Origin: Syntrophorhabdus sp.
GTDB lineage: Bacteria; Desulfobacterota; Syntrophorhabdia; Syntrophorhabdales; Syntrophorhabdaceae
Length of the DNA stretch: 64,000 nucleotides
Reading direction: 5' to 3'
Assembly (NCBI GenBank): GCA_012719415.1
Contig: JAAYAK010000072.1
Span: forward strand, 1-64,000
In this document: positions 27,366-35,680 of the stretch, piece by piece
How positions within the stretch are numbered: the first letter of the stretch is position 1
Layout of the letters: each line of letters opens with the position of its first letter
The notes under the pieces: model-generated
Database searches by the model: none
The model's input: only the letters and a program-made list of their open reading frames with translations
What the model was told of the DNA's origin: nothing
Position numbers and translations under genes: made by a program

Positions 27366-28421
27366 ATGGAACTCCGGGTCGCAGCGCATAAACAGCTTGG
27401 CACCTTTTCCCTCGACGTGGACTTCACCATTGAGGGGGAGAGAATAGGCATCTTCGGACCCTCCGGGGGAGGCAAGTCCACCCTGGTGGGTCTTATTACC
27501 GGGTTGCTCCATCCCGACCGCGGTATTGTCGTGATCGACGGTGAGCCGATCTTCGACCGCGAGAGGGGGGTCAATGTTCCCGTGGAACACAGGCGTATAG
27601 GGATGGTCTTCCAGCGGCCCCACCTGTTTCCCCATTTGAGCGTGAAAGGAAACCTTCTTTACGGTTTCAGGCGCTGTTCTCACCGGCACCGGAGGATAAC
27701 CCTGGACCACGTGGTGGAGGTCCTGCAGATCGGCCATCTCCTGGATCGGGGAGTGAAGAATCTCTCGGGCGGGGAGAAACAGAGGGTGGCGATCGGCCGG
27801 GCCGTGCTTTCGAACCCCCGCATGCTGGCGATGGACGAACCTCTCTCCGCCCTGGACGACAGCCTCAAGTTCCAGATAATCCCTTTCTTGAAAAACGTCT
27901 GTGAAACCTTCACGATACCTTACCTCTTCATCTCCCACTCGCTGACGGAGATGAGGGTCATGACAGACCGGGTGCTGTGCGTGACCGCCGGCCGGGTTGA
28001 GGCACAGACGACCGGAGAACAGTTGGCGCGGGATGCGACCGGAGACTACGCGTCTGCTTACATGAACCTGATACGGCTCAAAGGGCCGCGGCGCGTCGAC
28101 GACATGTATGGCTATCCGTGGGGAGAGGGCGAACTGCTCATCTCCGGGGTGAGCGGGGCCGAGGAGGCCCTCTTCGAGGTCTCTTCCGCGGACATCATGC
28201 TCTTCAAGCGCCACCCCGAGGCCATCAGCGCGCGCAATCTCCTGCGATGCCGGGTGTCGGAGATATTCAATGCCGGTGGCAGAATAGGTGTTGGACTGGA
28301 ATGCGGAGACGAGAGGCTTGTGGCGCTGGTCGTGAAAAGAACGCTCCGGGAGCTGGACATAAGAGAAGGAACGGAGATATACGCCGCCATCAAGGCAACC
28401 GCCTTTCGGCAGTTGGGTTAG
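27366..28421 (+). CDS. modC: Molybdate ABC transporter, ATP-binding protein
   Basis: A 351-residue ATPase driving ModAB. Walker A GPSGGGKST is at residues 31-39, the Q-loop region VFQRPHLFPHL near 81-91, signature LSGGE at 133-137 and Walker B MLAMDEP at 153-159. The C-terminal third (about 280-350, ISARNLLRCRVSEIFNAGGRI and onward) is a Mop/TOBE molybdate-binding domain. It starts one base after the modB stop and converges on the ArsC-like gene. Confidence 0.95.
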   Translation: MELRVAAHKQLGTFSLDVDFTIEGERIGIFGPSGGGKSTLVGLITGLLHPDRGIVVIDGEPIFDRERGVNVPVEHRRIGMVFQRPHLFPHLSVKGNLLYGFRRCSHRHRRITLDHVVEVLQIGHLLDRGVKNLSGGEKQRVAIGRAVLSNPRMLAMDEPLSALDDSLKFQIIPFLKNVCETFTIPYLFISHSLTEMRVMTDRVLCVTAGRVEAQTTGEQLARDATGDYASAYMNLIRLKGPRRVDDMYGYPWGEGELLISGVSGAEEALFEVSSADIMLFKRHPEAISARNLLRCRVSEIFNAGGRIGVGLECGDERLVALVVKRTLRELDIREGTEIYAAIKATAFRQLG

Positions 28422-28433
28422 ATCTTCCTGGTA

Positions 28434-28784
28434 TTACGGGTGATCCTTTTTAGAGATCCATTCCTTCCATACTTCGGGCGCGTAGCCGATGGTCGCCCTC
28501 GGGCCGTTGCGGACAATGGGTGTCTTGAGGAGGAGAGGGTCGCTGAGCAGTTCTTCCTGCGGGTCATGGGTGAGGTATTTGAGGTTTCGCCGGGTGTAGC
28601 GTTGCCCCTGCGTGTCCATGAGGTTCTCGATGCCCACGGCGGCCTTGATGCTGTTGAGTTCGCCCTTGCTGAGACCCTTCACCGTCAGGTCGATGTACTG
28701 AAAGGGGATGCCACGTTCCTTGAAGAAACGCTGTGCCTTTCGCGTGTCCTGGCATTTGGAGGTGCCGAAGATCTGGATGTTCAT
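28434..28784 (-). CDS. ArsC/Spx-family thioredoxin-fold protein
   Basis: A 116-residue protein of the ArsC/YffB family: FGTSKCQDTRKAQRFFKERG has a single N-terminal cysteine (C11), and the C-terminus has the TPIVRNGPRATIGYAPEVWKEW block. Without arsenic-resistance neighbours an arsenate reductase role is doubtful; many such proteins are glutathione- or thioredoxin-linked reductases of unknown substrate. It lies 16 bp downstream of typA in the same direction and may share its transcript. Confidence 0.82.
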   Translation of the reverse strand: MNIQIFGTSKCQDTRKAQRFFKERGIPFQYIDLTVKGLSKGELNSIKAAVGIENLMDTQGQRYTRRNLKYLTHDPQEELLSDPLLLKTPIVRNGPRATIGYAPEVWKEWISKKDHP

Positions 28785-28800
28785 GGCGTGATGGGGTCTA

Positions 28801-30621
28801 TCAGACCTTCTGGCCGGCTATCTTCGATCTCTTGCGCTGGAGCCCGTCGAGGATGGTCTTGCGCAGCCTGATGGACTTTGGTGTGATCTCCACGAGTTCA
28901 TCTTCGTTGATATAGGAGATGCAGTCTTCGAGGCTCATGTACCGGGGGGGCGTTAGGATGACGGCGTCGTCGGAGCCTGCGGCCCGCATGTTCGTCAGCT
29001 TTTTGCCCTTGGCGGGGTTTATGACGAGGTCTATCTCGCGGGTATGTTCACCGATGATCTGGCCTCCGTAGACCCGTTCACCGGGGCCGAGGAAGAGCTC
29101 ACCCCGCTCCTGGAGGTTGAAGAGGGCATAGGCCACGGTGGTGCACTCCTCCATGACCACGAGGACCCCGTTGTTGCGGTTCTTCATCTCGCCGGCGTAC
29201 CGGTCGTAGCCGTCGAAGATGTAGTTCATGGTGCCCGTGCCCTTCGTTTCCGTCAGGAACTGGGAGCGGAAGCCGATGAGGCCCCGGGTGGGGATGCGAT
29301 AGCTCAGTCTCACCATGCCTCTGTCCTGGTGCATGTGGACCATCTGGCCCTTGCGCGGTCCGAGGTTCTCGATCACATTGCCGGAGTACTCCTCGTCGAC
29401 GTCGATGGTCAGTTCCTCGTAGGGTTCAAGGACGCCATCGTCACTTTCCCTGAAGATGACCTTCGGGCGGGTGACCTGGAATTCATATCCCTCCCTGCGC
29501 ATCTTCTCGATGAGTATGGACAGGTGAAGCTCGCCCCGGCCCGAGACCTTGTACCCGATGGAATCGGAAAGCTCCTCGACGACGAGGGCGACGTCGGAAA
29601 GGGTTTCCCGCATGAGCCTCTCCCTGATGTGGCGCGACGTGAGGAACCGGCCCTCCTGTCCGGCAAAGGGGGAATCGTTAGGGATGAAGTTCATCGATAT
29701 CGTCGGGGGGTCGATATCGATGCCGGGAAGAGGCGCCGGGTTTTCCGGGTCCGTCAAGGTCTCACCGATGGTTATGGAATCCATTCCCGCGACGGCGACT
29801 ATCTCGCCGGTGCCGGCTATCTGCGTTTCTTCCATGCCGCTGCCCTTGAAGCGGTAGACTTTCGTTATCCGGGCCGGCGCGGAAGGTACGCCTTCCGTGG
29901 CCACTATGACGTCCTTGTTGAGGTTGAGAACACCCGAGGTGATCTTCCCGATCGCCAGTCTTCCAAGAAAGGGGGAATAGGACAGGGAACTCACGAGCAT
30001 CTGCAGGGAGGCGTCGGGGTTTCCTGTGGGCGGAGGCACCGAATCGACGATCATGTCAAAGAGGGGTATCATCGAGCCGCCCGCCTGCGTGTGGTCGAGT
30101 GTGGCGTAGCCGGCCTTCGCCGATGTGTAAATGATGGGGAAATCGAGGATGTCGTCGGGCGCATCGAGCTTGACGAAAAGGTCGAAGACCTGATCGACGA
30201 CCCAGTCGCACCGTGCGGCAGGCTTGTCGATCTTGTTGACGACGACGATAACGGGCAGTTTGAGATTCAGGGCCTTCTTGAGGACGAACCTTGTCTGGGG
30301 CATCGGTCCTTCCGCAGCATCGACGAGAAGGAGGACGCCGTCGGCCATCTTGAGGACCCGCTCCACCTGGCCCCCGAAATCGGCGTGTCCCGGGGTGTCG
30401 ATGATATTGATGAAGAAGTCCTTGTACGCAAAGGAACCGTTCTTTGACGATATTGTGATGCCCCGTTCCCGTTCGAGGTCCATGGAGTCCATGAGCCTCT
30501 CCTCGACGATCTCGTTGTCGCGGAACATCCCACTTTGCCTGAAGAACTGGTCCACAAGCGTGGTCTTCCCATGGTCGACGTGGGCGATGATCGCTATATT
30601 CCTGATCCTATTTTGTTCCAT
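28801..30621 (-). CDS. typA: Translational GTPase TypA/BipA
   Basis: Ribosome-associated GTPase of about 606 residues, involved in 50S assembly and stress adaptation. The N-terminal IRNIAIIAHVDHGKTTLVDQ carries G1, ERERGITI the switch region, DTPGHADFGG G3 and NKIDKPAAR G4, followed by the EF-G-like domains and the TypA-specific C-terminus (RAAGSDDAVILTPPRYMSLEDCISYI). The family start is ATG 30621; the frame opens to ATG 30666, only 9 bp after the cold-shock gene, which could also be used. Being downstream of the cold-shock gene on the same strand suggests co-regulation at low temperature. Confidence 0.95.
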   Translation of the reverse strand: MEQNRIRNIAIIAHVDHGKTTLVDQFFRQSGMFRDNEIVEERLMDSMDLERERGITISSKNGSFAYKDFFINIIDTPGHADFGGQVERVLKMADGVLLLVDAAEGPMPQTRFVLKKALNLKLPVIVVVNKIDKPAARCDWVVDQVFDLFVKLDAPDDILDFPIIYTSAKAGYATLDHTQAGGSMIPLFDMIVDSVPPPTGNPDASLQMLVSSLSYSPFLGRLAIGKITSGVLNLNKDVIVATEGVPSAPARITKVYRFKGSGMEETQIAGTGEIVAVAGMDSITIGETLTDPENPAPLPGIDIDPPTISMNFIPNDSPFAGQEGRFLTSRHIRERLMRETLSDVALVVEELSDSIGYKVSGRGELHLSILIEKMRREGYEFQVTRPKVIFRESDDGVLEPYEELTIDVDEEYSGNVIENLGPRKGQMVHMHQDRGMVRLSYRIPTRGLIGFRSQFLTETKGTGTMNYIFDGYDRYAGEMKNRNNGVLVVMEECTTVAYALFNLQERGELFLGPGERVYGGQIIGEHTREIDLVINPAKGKKLTNMRAAGSDDAVILTPPRYMSLEDCISYINEDELVEITPKSIRLRKTILDGLQRKRSKIAGQKV

Positions 30622-30674
30622 CGGGGTGGGAATCGAAGGCAGGCCCGACTGTCGCCGGGCCTGCATCGGGTGGT

Positions 30675-30875
30675 TTACGCCTTTGCTACGTTGGATGCGG
30701 CCGGACCCTTGGGGCCATTGACCACATCGAAGGTAACCTGCTCACCTTCGCTCAGGGACTTGAAACCGTTGCCCTGAATGGCTGAGTAATGGACGAACAC
30801 GTCAGTGCCGTCATCACCTGTGATGAAACCGAAACCTTTTGACTCGTTGAACCATTTAACAGTTCCCTTGGCCAT
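30675..30875 (-). CDS. cspA: Cold-shock protein (CspA family)
   Basis: A 66-residue single cold-shock domain with both RNA-binding motifs KGFGFI and VFVHYSAI. It is an RNA chaperone in the cytoplasm. GGAGG precedes ATG 30875. A strong promoter lies about 125 bp upstream, leaving a leader of about 120 nt as in other cold-shock messages. Confidence 0.96.
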   Translation of the reverse strand: MAKGTVKWFNESKGFGFITGDDGTDVFVHYSAIQGNGFKSLSEGEQVTFDVVNGPKGPAASNVAKA

Positions 30876-31000
30876 GCTACAAACCTCCTAAAAGATATTG
30901 AAATGTGGAAGAAAAGGAACTGCGCTATGGGACAGACAACAAAAATGAGTAATTCCTGCGTTTGTGACGAACAGCTTGTTCCTTCCTATGCTCCGGGTCG

Positions 31001-31029
31001 ATTATCGCACAAAAATCAGGGGAGTGCAA
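31001..31029 (-). promoter_or_regulatory. Promoter of the cold-shock gene
   Basis: Read on the minus strand: TTGCAC (31029-31024), 17 bp, GATAAT (31006-31001). The start would be near 30994, giving a leader of about 120 nt. The rest of the gap 30876-31177 shows nothing else I can assign. Confidence 0.7.
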
Positions 31030-31177
31030 GAAATATTCTCACCAGGACCGAAAAAGAAAGGGCGACCGGGGGTTTTCTTCCTTGATATGGAAGAACGAAT
31101 TCCCGTAATCTAGATATGAGCAGAGGCGGGTGGCCGGCACTCGTAAGGCGGCCGTGAGCCTGAAAAGGAGGGAGCGT

Positions 31178-31972
31178 ATGATAGACCTTGACAGGGGGCT
31201 TCGGTCTTATGACCGCCCGGAGATCCTTTATCGGCTTTTCTTTCCCCGTCGCGACGTCGCCGCCGATTCGGAAAGACCGAGGGCGTTCAACCGCTTCGTG
31301 AAGGTGGCGGAAGGTATTTCGATCTGCTGCCGGTGCTATCCTGCGCGGCAGGACGGGCCGAACATTCTGTATTTCCACGGCAATGGAGAGGTCGCGTCCG
31401 ACTACGACTATGTCGCGCCGGTGTATGCCGAAAGGGGATTGAACCTTTTCGTTGCCGATTACCGCGGTTACGGAGGAAGCGACGGGAGTCCCACATGCAC
31501 GGCCATGATAAAGGATGCCCATCCCATCTTCCGTGATTTCGTGAAGTATGTCGGCGAGAACGGTCTCACGGGAAGCCCCTTCGTCATGGGTCGGTCTCTC
31601 GGAAGCGCCGCGGCCATAGAACTCGCCTGTCATTACCAGGCGGAGCTCCGCGGACTCGTCGTGGAGAGCGGATTTGCGAGTGCCGCGAACCAGGTGGCAC
31701 GGCTGGGGGTGGAACACCTGTTTGATGACGAGGCCCCTGTCGGATTCGGCAATCATCTGAAGATAAAAGACGTGAAGATCCCCACGCTCATTATCCACGG
31801 CGAATGGGACGAGATCATCCCCGCTTCAGAAGGAAGGGCGTTGTACGAGCTGTCGGGAGCCGTCCGGAAGTCCTCTCTTTTCATTCCCCGGGCCGGTCAC
31901 AACGACATCATGATGCTCGGGCTTAAGGCTTACATGGACGCTATTGAAACGTTCACTCGAAGAATATGCTGA
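31178..31972 (+). CDS. Alpha/beta hydrolase
   Basis: A 264-residue alpha/beta-hydrolase with ILYFHGNGEVASDYDYVAP (oxyanion HGNG), a nucleophile elbow GRSLG (VMGRSLGSAAAIEL), a likely acid in IIHGEWDEIIP and a histidine in PRAGHNDIMML. It resembles the BEM46/YfhR-type serine hydrolases of unknown substrate. No signal or membrane segment is seen. ATG 31178 follows AAGGAGG; the longer frame from 31130 is unlikely. It stands alone between the cold-shock gene and the formate/nitrite channel. Confidence 0.87.
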   Translation: MIDLDRGLRSYDRPEILYRLFFPRRDVAADSERPRAFNRFVKVAEGISICCRCYPARQDGPNILYFHGNGEVASDYDYVAPVYAERGLNLFVADYRGYGGSDGSPTCTAMIKDAHPIFRDFVKYVGENGLTGSPFVMGRSLGSAAAIELACHYQAELRGLVVESGFASAANQVARLGVEHLFDDEAPVGFGNHLKIKDVKIPTLIIHGEWDEIIPASEGRALYELSGAVRKSSLFIPRAGHNDIMMLGLKAYMDAIETFTRRIC

Positions 31973-32087
31973 CCCATGAAAATAATCTCTTGATATCTGT
32001 CTCCTTCTTGTGGTTTTCTTAGAAAAACAACAATTGAGATTCAGTAACGCAACAGAGGGATGAGGCAAGTCAAAAAAAGGAGGGACT

Positions 32088-32915
32088 ATGGCGAACAAAC
32101 CTGTGGAAATCGTCCAGTTGGCTGGCGATGCTGGCAAGTACAAGGCTAATCTCACACCCGGCAATTATCTTGTGCGCAGTTTTATGGCAGGTCTCTTTAT
32201 CGCAGTCGGAGGGGCTCTTGCCACGGTGTGCGGAACGGGGCTCGAGAACTCCATGGGAGTGGGATTCAAATCGATGATAGCGGGCGCGGTCTTCCCCGTG
32301 GGCTTGATCGCGATCGTTCTCACGGGCATGTCGCTCTTCACCGGCGACACGATGCTCATTCCTATGGCCGTGTTTCAGAACAAATCGACCTGGGGGAAGG
32401 TGATCAACGCCTGGTTCTGGGTATACATAGGTAATTTTGTCGGATCGTTGTTCTGGGCCTATCTGATGTCCGTCGGGCCCTTAAGCAAGGGCGGCGGCGC
32501 CGAGCTGACCGCTTTCGGGCAGAACGCCGTCGCGATAGCGCAGGCCAAGACGCTGCCCTACATAGCGAACGGCGGGGCGGGTCTGTGGTCAGCCTTCATG
32601 AAGGGCATCGCCTGCAACCTGCTTGTCAACCTGGCCATTCTTCTGGCCCTTTCATCGAAGAACATGATAGGCAAGTTCTTCGGCATATGGTTCCCCATCA
32701 TGGCCTTTGTTGCCTCCGGGTTTGAGCACAGTGTCGCCAACATGTACTTTATCCCCACGGGGATCATGCTGGGAGCAAATGTCACCTGGGGACAGTTTAT
32801 CGGCTGGAACCTTATCCCCGTGACCCTCGGGAACATCGTGGGCGGGTTTGTCTTTATCGGGGCGGTATACTACATTTCCTTCAAGAAAGAGCTTTCATCC
32901 ATCGCTCCAACCTGA
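32088..32915 (+). CDS. Formate/nitrite transporter (FocA/NirC family)
   Basis: A 275-residue integral membrane channel with six helices and the FNT signatures LTGMSLFTGDTMLIP and the second-half segment KGIACNLLVNLAILLAL. It passes formate, nitrite, hydrosulfide or similar monovalent anions. In a syntroph, formate export is attractive, but there is no formate dehydrogenase or pyruvate formate-lyase nearby to prove it. A strong AGGAGG site precedes ATG, and a GC-rich hairpin follows the stop. Confidence 0.9.
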   Translation: MANKPVEIVQLAGDAGKYKANLTPGNYLVRSFMAGLFIAVGGALATVCGTGLENSMGVGFKSMIAGAVFPVGLIAIVLTGMSLFTGDTMLIPMAVFQNKSTWGKVINAWFWVYIGNFVGSLFWAYLMSVGPLSKGGGAELTAFGQNAVAIAQAKTLPYIANGGAGLWSAFMKGIACNLLVNLAILLALSSKNMIGKFFGIWFPIMAFVASGFEHSVANMYFIPTGIMLGANVTWGQFIGWNLIPVTLGNIVGGFVFIGAVYYISFKKELSSIAPT

Positions 32916-32931
32916 CGAAACTGAACGAAGA

Positions 32932-32958
32932 CCCCGGGGCCTGGAAGGGGCCCCGGGG
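32932..32958. terminator. GC-rich hairpin between convergent genes
   Basis: CCCCGGGGCC (32932-32941) pairs with GGCCCCGGGG (32949-32958) around a 7-base loop, 16 bp after the FNT stop and 32 bp from the stop of the converging aminotransferase. Neither side has a T-run. It could serve both genes. Confidence 0.6.
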
Positions 32959-32989
32959 ATTACAGCAGATCAAAGACCTTATCACTTGC

Positions 32990-34243
32990 TTAACTGCACA
33001 GGCGGGCTTCAGCCGCCTCCAGGGTTTCCATTCTCTTCGCAAAGGCAAACCGAACCGTCTTCTTCCCCATCCCTTTTGTACCGTAGAAGCATGACCCGGG
33101 GACAACGGCGACGCCCAGGTTAGCGGGAAGCCAGCGGGCGAAGGAGTAGTCATCACCGTCAAAATCCCAGGCGCTGAAATCGGCCATGGCGTAGAACGCT
33201 CCCTCGGGCGAGTGGGCGGAAAAACCGGCCCTCTGCAGAATGGATATCATCTTGTCCCTTCTGAGGGTGTAGTCCCCACGGAGTCCGGCGTAGTACTCAT
33301 CGGGCAGCCCGAGAACGGCGGCGCAGGCGGCCTGCAGCGGGGCCGGGGCGCAGATGGTCATGAAATCGTGAACGGTCCTCAAGATGGTGCTCAGGGGATT
33401 GAGGGCGCAGGCATAGCCGAGCCGCCAGCCTGTCATGGCGAAGGTCTTTCCCAATCCGCTGATCGTCACAGTTCGCTCCTCCATGCCGGGGATCGTGGCG
33501 ATGGGGATGTGGGGATGTCCGTCGTATATGATATGCTCGTAGATCTCGTCGGTGACGGCGACAACGTTGAATTCCCGGCACAGTTCCGCGATGCCTTCCA
33601 GTTCCTCCCTTGTGAAGATGTGTCCCGTGGGGTTGTGGGGGGTGTTGATGAGAATGGCACGGGTGCGATCGTTGAAGGCACCACGAAGCATGTCGAGGTC
33701 AAGGGCATAGGCCGGTGCTTCGAGAGGCACGAATCTCGGCACGCCCCCGGCAAAGACTATGGCGGGGAGATATCCCTCGTGATAGGGCTCGATGACGATG
33801 ACCTCGTCGCCGGTGTTGATGATCCCCATGAGCGTTGCCAGGATGGCCTCGGTGACGCCGCAGGTCACCGTCACGTGCTGATCGGGATCGAAACTGAGCC
33901 CGTACCACTTCTCCATCTTCGCGGCTATCGCCTGTCTCAGCGCGGGGGTCCCCCAGGTGATGGTGTACTGGTTCCCTCCCGACTCCAGGGCCCGGTGTGC
34001 CGCCTCGATGGCCTCACGGGGCGGGTCGAAATCGGGGAAACCCTGGGAGAGGTTGATCGCATTGTGTGTGATGGCAAGGCGGGTCATCTCGCGTATGAAG
34101 GATTCCCGTATCATGGTGAGGCGCCTCGCGCCGCCCCCTTTAACGGGATCGAACCTGGCGGCGAATGACGATCCCTTGTCATTCTCCAGGATGTCCATGA
34201 TCCTCGCCTCCTTTCTTGCTTCCTGTTCTTCCGGATTCTTCAT
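32990..34243 (-). CDS. Class I/II pyridoxal-phosphate aminotransferase
   Basis: A 417-residue fold-type I aminotransferase: INLSQGFPDFDPP at the substrate gate, NTPHNPTGHIFTREEL, DEIYEHIIYD, the PLP lysine in SGLGKTFAMTGWRLGY, and RFAFAKRMETLEAAEARL with the carboxylate-binding Arg. It is close to aspartate/aromatic or kynurenine-type aminotransferases, and the amino donor cannot be fixed. ATG 34243 follows GGGAGG; ATG 34198 is also possible, while the frame upstream to 34321 runs through a hairpin and is not coding. Two hairpins lie between it and the upstream gene. Confidence 0.87.
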   Translation of the reverse strand: MKNPEEQEARKEARIMDILENDKGSSFAARFDPVKGGGARRLTMIRESFIREMTRLAITHNAINLSQGFPDFDPPREAIEAAHRALESGGNQYTITWGTPALRQAIAAKMEKWYGLSFDPDQHVTVTCGVTEAILATLMGIINTGDEVIVIEPYHEGYLPAIVFAGGVPRFVPLEAPAYALDLDMLRGAFNDRTRAILINTPHNPTGHIFTREELEGIAELCREFNVVAVTDEIYEHIIYDGHPHIPIATIPGMEERTVTISGLGKTFAMTGWRLGYACALNPLSTILRTVHDFMTICAPAPLQAACAAVLGLPDEYYAGLRGDYTLRRDKMISILQRAGFSAHSPEGAFYAMADFSAWDFDGDDYSFARWLPANLGVAVVPGSCFYGTKGMGKKTVRFAFAKRMETLEAAEARLCS

Positions 34244-34307
34244 TGCTTCCTCCCTGCTTGTGACGTTTCTTTTTCGTTTCTCATCATTCCCTCCCTTTTT
34301 CCCGTAT

Positions 34308-34341
34308 AAAAAAAGGGCCATGGATCCGGTCCATGGCCCTT
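34308..34341 (-). terminator. Intrinsic terminator in the leader of the aminotransferase
   Basis: A perfect 12-bp stem, AAGGGCCATGGA (34313-34324) with TCCATGGCCCTT (34330-34341). On the minus strand it is followed by a T-run (34312-34308). It would end transcripts from the gene at 34527-34997, or attenuate the aminotransferase. Confidence 0.8.
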
Positions 34342-34351
34342 AAAGATCGAA

Positions 34352-34380
34352 AAGGCCATGGGTTTTGCACCCATGGCCTT
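34352..34380 (-). terminator. Second hairpin, upstream of the terminator
   Basis: A perfect 12-bp stem, AAGGCCATGGGT (34352-34363) with ACCCATGGCCTT (34369-34380), with four Ts after it on the minus strand. It shares GGCCATGG with the neighbouring terminator, so the two hairpins could exchange arms. The rest of 34381-34526 holds an ATA-rich simple repeat near 34428-34447 and no gene. Confidence 0.65.
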
Positions 34381-34526
34381 CTTTCTTACCCTGTCAGGAG
34401 AAAGTTCGACACGAGTGCCCCTTCGCGTAATAATAATAGTAATAATAGGCTCTGGTATCGATCTTCGTCATAGTTATGTCAGTTTATCGGAGCATGAAAA
34501 GCTTGTCAATCAAATTTTTCCCTGCC

Positions 34527-34997
34527 TCACGCGCCGGTCTTCTTCACGGGAATGAAGATCACCGTTTGAAGGTCTTCAGGAACCGTGGTCCCCGGGTCGT
34601 TGAGATAGAATTCGTAGCTTGTTCCCTGTGGCTCGTGGTTGTTGTCGTTCATCCATTCCGCGAGGGCCAGGTAGGCCGATTCGATCTCCTCGTACGGTCC
34701 GGTGTGGATGGTAGATGCGGCCTTCTCGATAGCGATCTCGCGCGACGTTATATTTCCCTTTCCCGGGATGGCCTTGGTGACGGGCAGGCCCATTTCGACA
34801 TCGAGGTCTTCCATCTCCACGTTGTAGTAAATGGCGAAGGGTGGTCCGGCAATATCCTCGCCCATCTCCTCGAGGTACTCCACGAGGGACTCGAAGGAGG
34901 ACGCGAAAACATCGGACAGTTGTTCAACGTTGACCCGGGACTTGATGGTCACCGCCGGGTGCGGGTCTATCGAGCTGATCTCACAATTGTACTCCAT
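34527..34997 (-). CDS. GyrI-like/AraC effector-binding domain protein
   Basis: A 156-residue stand-alone GyrI-like small-molecule-binding domain: the paired strand-helix repeats begin EISSIDPHPAVTIKSRVNVEQLSDVF and end EFYLNDPGTTVPEDLQTVIFIPV, with the GPYEEIESAYLALAEWM segment in between. Members bind ligands for MerR/AraC regulators or act as hydrolases or drug sinks. There is no DNA-binding domain here. Tandem hairpins follow it. Confidence 0.78.
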   Translation of the reverse strand: MEYNCEISSIDPHPAVTIKSRVNVEQLSDVFASSFESLVEYLEEMGEDIAGPPFAIYYNVEMEDLDVEMGLPVTKAIPGKGNITSREIAIEKAASTIHTGPYEEIESAYLALAEWMNDNNHEPQGTSYEFYLNDPGTTVPEDLQTVIFIPVKKTGA

Positions 34998-35082
34998 CGG
35001 GGAACCTCCTCGTATTCTTCTTTCACACTGAAACGGTTGGGATCACTTACTGCCTGTGGTCTCGCACCACCGCTGTGAACAC

Positions 35083-35520
35083 TCATTTTCCCTGGTATTC
35101 CTTAAGGGTTTTTACGAAGACCTCGGGAACATGGGCCAGGCGATGTATCGAGTGGTTAAAGGTCGCGAAACCGGTTTCCACGAGCGCGAGAAGCTTGCCC
35201 TTGTTCGTCACGCGGTGAAATACCCGAAAACCCCCGGAGCGTATCTCTCCGATGTGGGTATCGATCACGAGCTTGTCAAAGATGAATCCCTCGGACCTGT
35301 AGTTCACAACCATATCGGACATGATGATCCCCGTCTTGCCGTCGCCCAGGTCTCCTTCGGCAAAGCCCATTGAATGGAACATCTCTGCCCGTGCGCTCCC
35401 GATGATCACCAGGAGAGAATCATTCCCCAGGTGTCCCCCGTAATTGATGTCCCGGGGATAGAGCGTCACCGGGAACGTGAATTCGTAACTTGCCTGTTCT
35501 TCAATCTTGATGCGCGGCAT
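35083..35520 (-). CDS. Hot-dog fold acyl-CoA thioesterase
   Basis: A 145-residue hot-dog protein of the 4-hydroxybenzoyl-CoA thioesterase/YbgC type. The FPVTLYPRDINYGGHLGNDSLL segment holds the usual D/N-Y-x-G-H-x-N-N-type motif, and ETGFATFNH is a late strand. It hydrolyses an acyl-CoA of unknown chain. ATG 35520 is preceded by GGAGGAGG; a 5-residue extension is possible. Confidence 0.85.
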   Translation of the reverse strand: MPRIKIEEQASYEFTFPVTLYPRDINYGGHLGNDSLLVIIGSARAEMFHSMGFAEGDLGDGKTGIIMSDMVVNYRSEGFIFDKLVIDTHIGEIRSGGFRVFHRVTNKGKLLALVETGFATFNHSIHRLAHVPEVFVKTLKEYQGK

Positions 35521-35539
35521 CCAAACCTCCTCCAAAAAG

Positions 35540-35680
35540 AACGTTCAAGAGTTCAAGGGTTCAAAAGTTGTTCAAGAGACCGGCAGGGAACCCTGGTTCT
35601 GCTCCGTATCTCCGACCTTGCTGGATAAAGGTATTGTCTCTTACCCTTTAACCTTTGAACTCTTGAACCTTTGAACGTTC
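35540..35680. repeat. Inverted arms of short tandem units (site C)
   Basis: Left arm 35540-35578 is built of GTTCAAGAG-like units, and right arm 35645-35680 of the reverse complement (CTCTTGAAC, CCTTTGAAC). The outermost GAACGTTCAA of the left arm is mirrored by TTGAACGTTC at the right end, which abuts the stop codon of the UPF0182 gene. About 65 bp lies between the arms. Confidence 0.75.

Noticed and set aside
29044-30447. A 467-residue open frame opposite typA
   Set aside because: Antisense shadow of a high-GC gene; typA on the other strand matches its family throughout.
34244-34375. Leader peptide MGAKPMAFSIFKGHG... before the aminotransferase
   Set aside because: The frame simply runs through two hairpins; no run of regulatory codons and no ribosome site were seen, so it is not listed as a gene.
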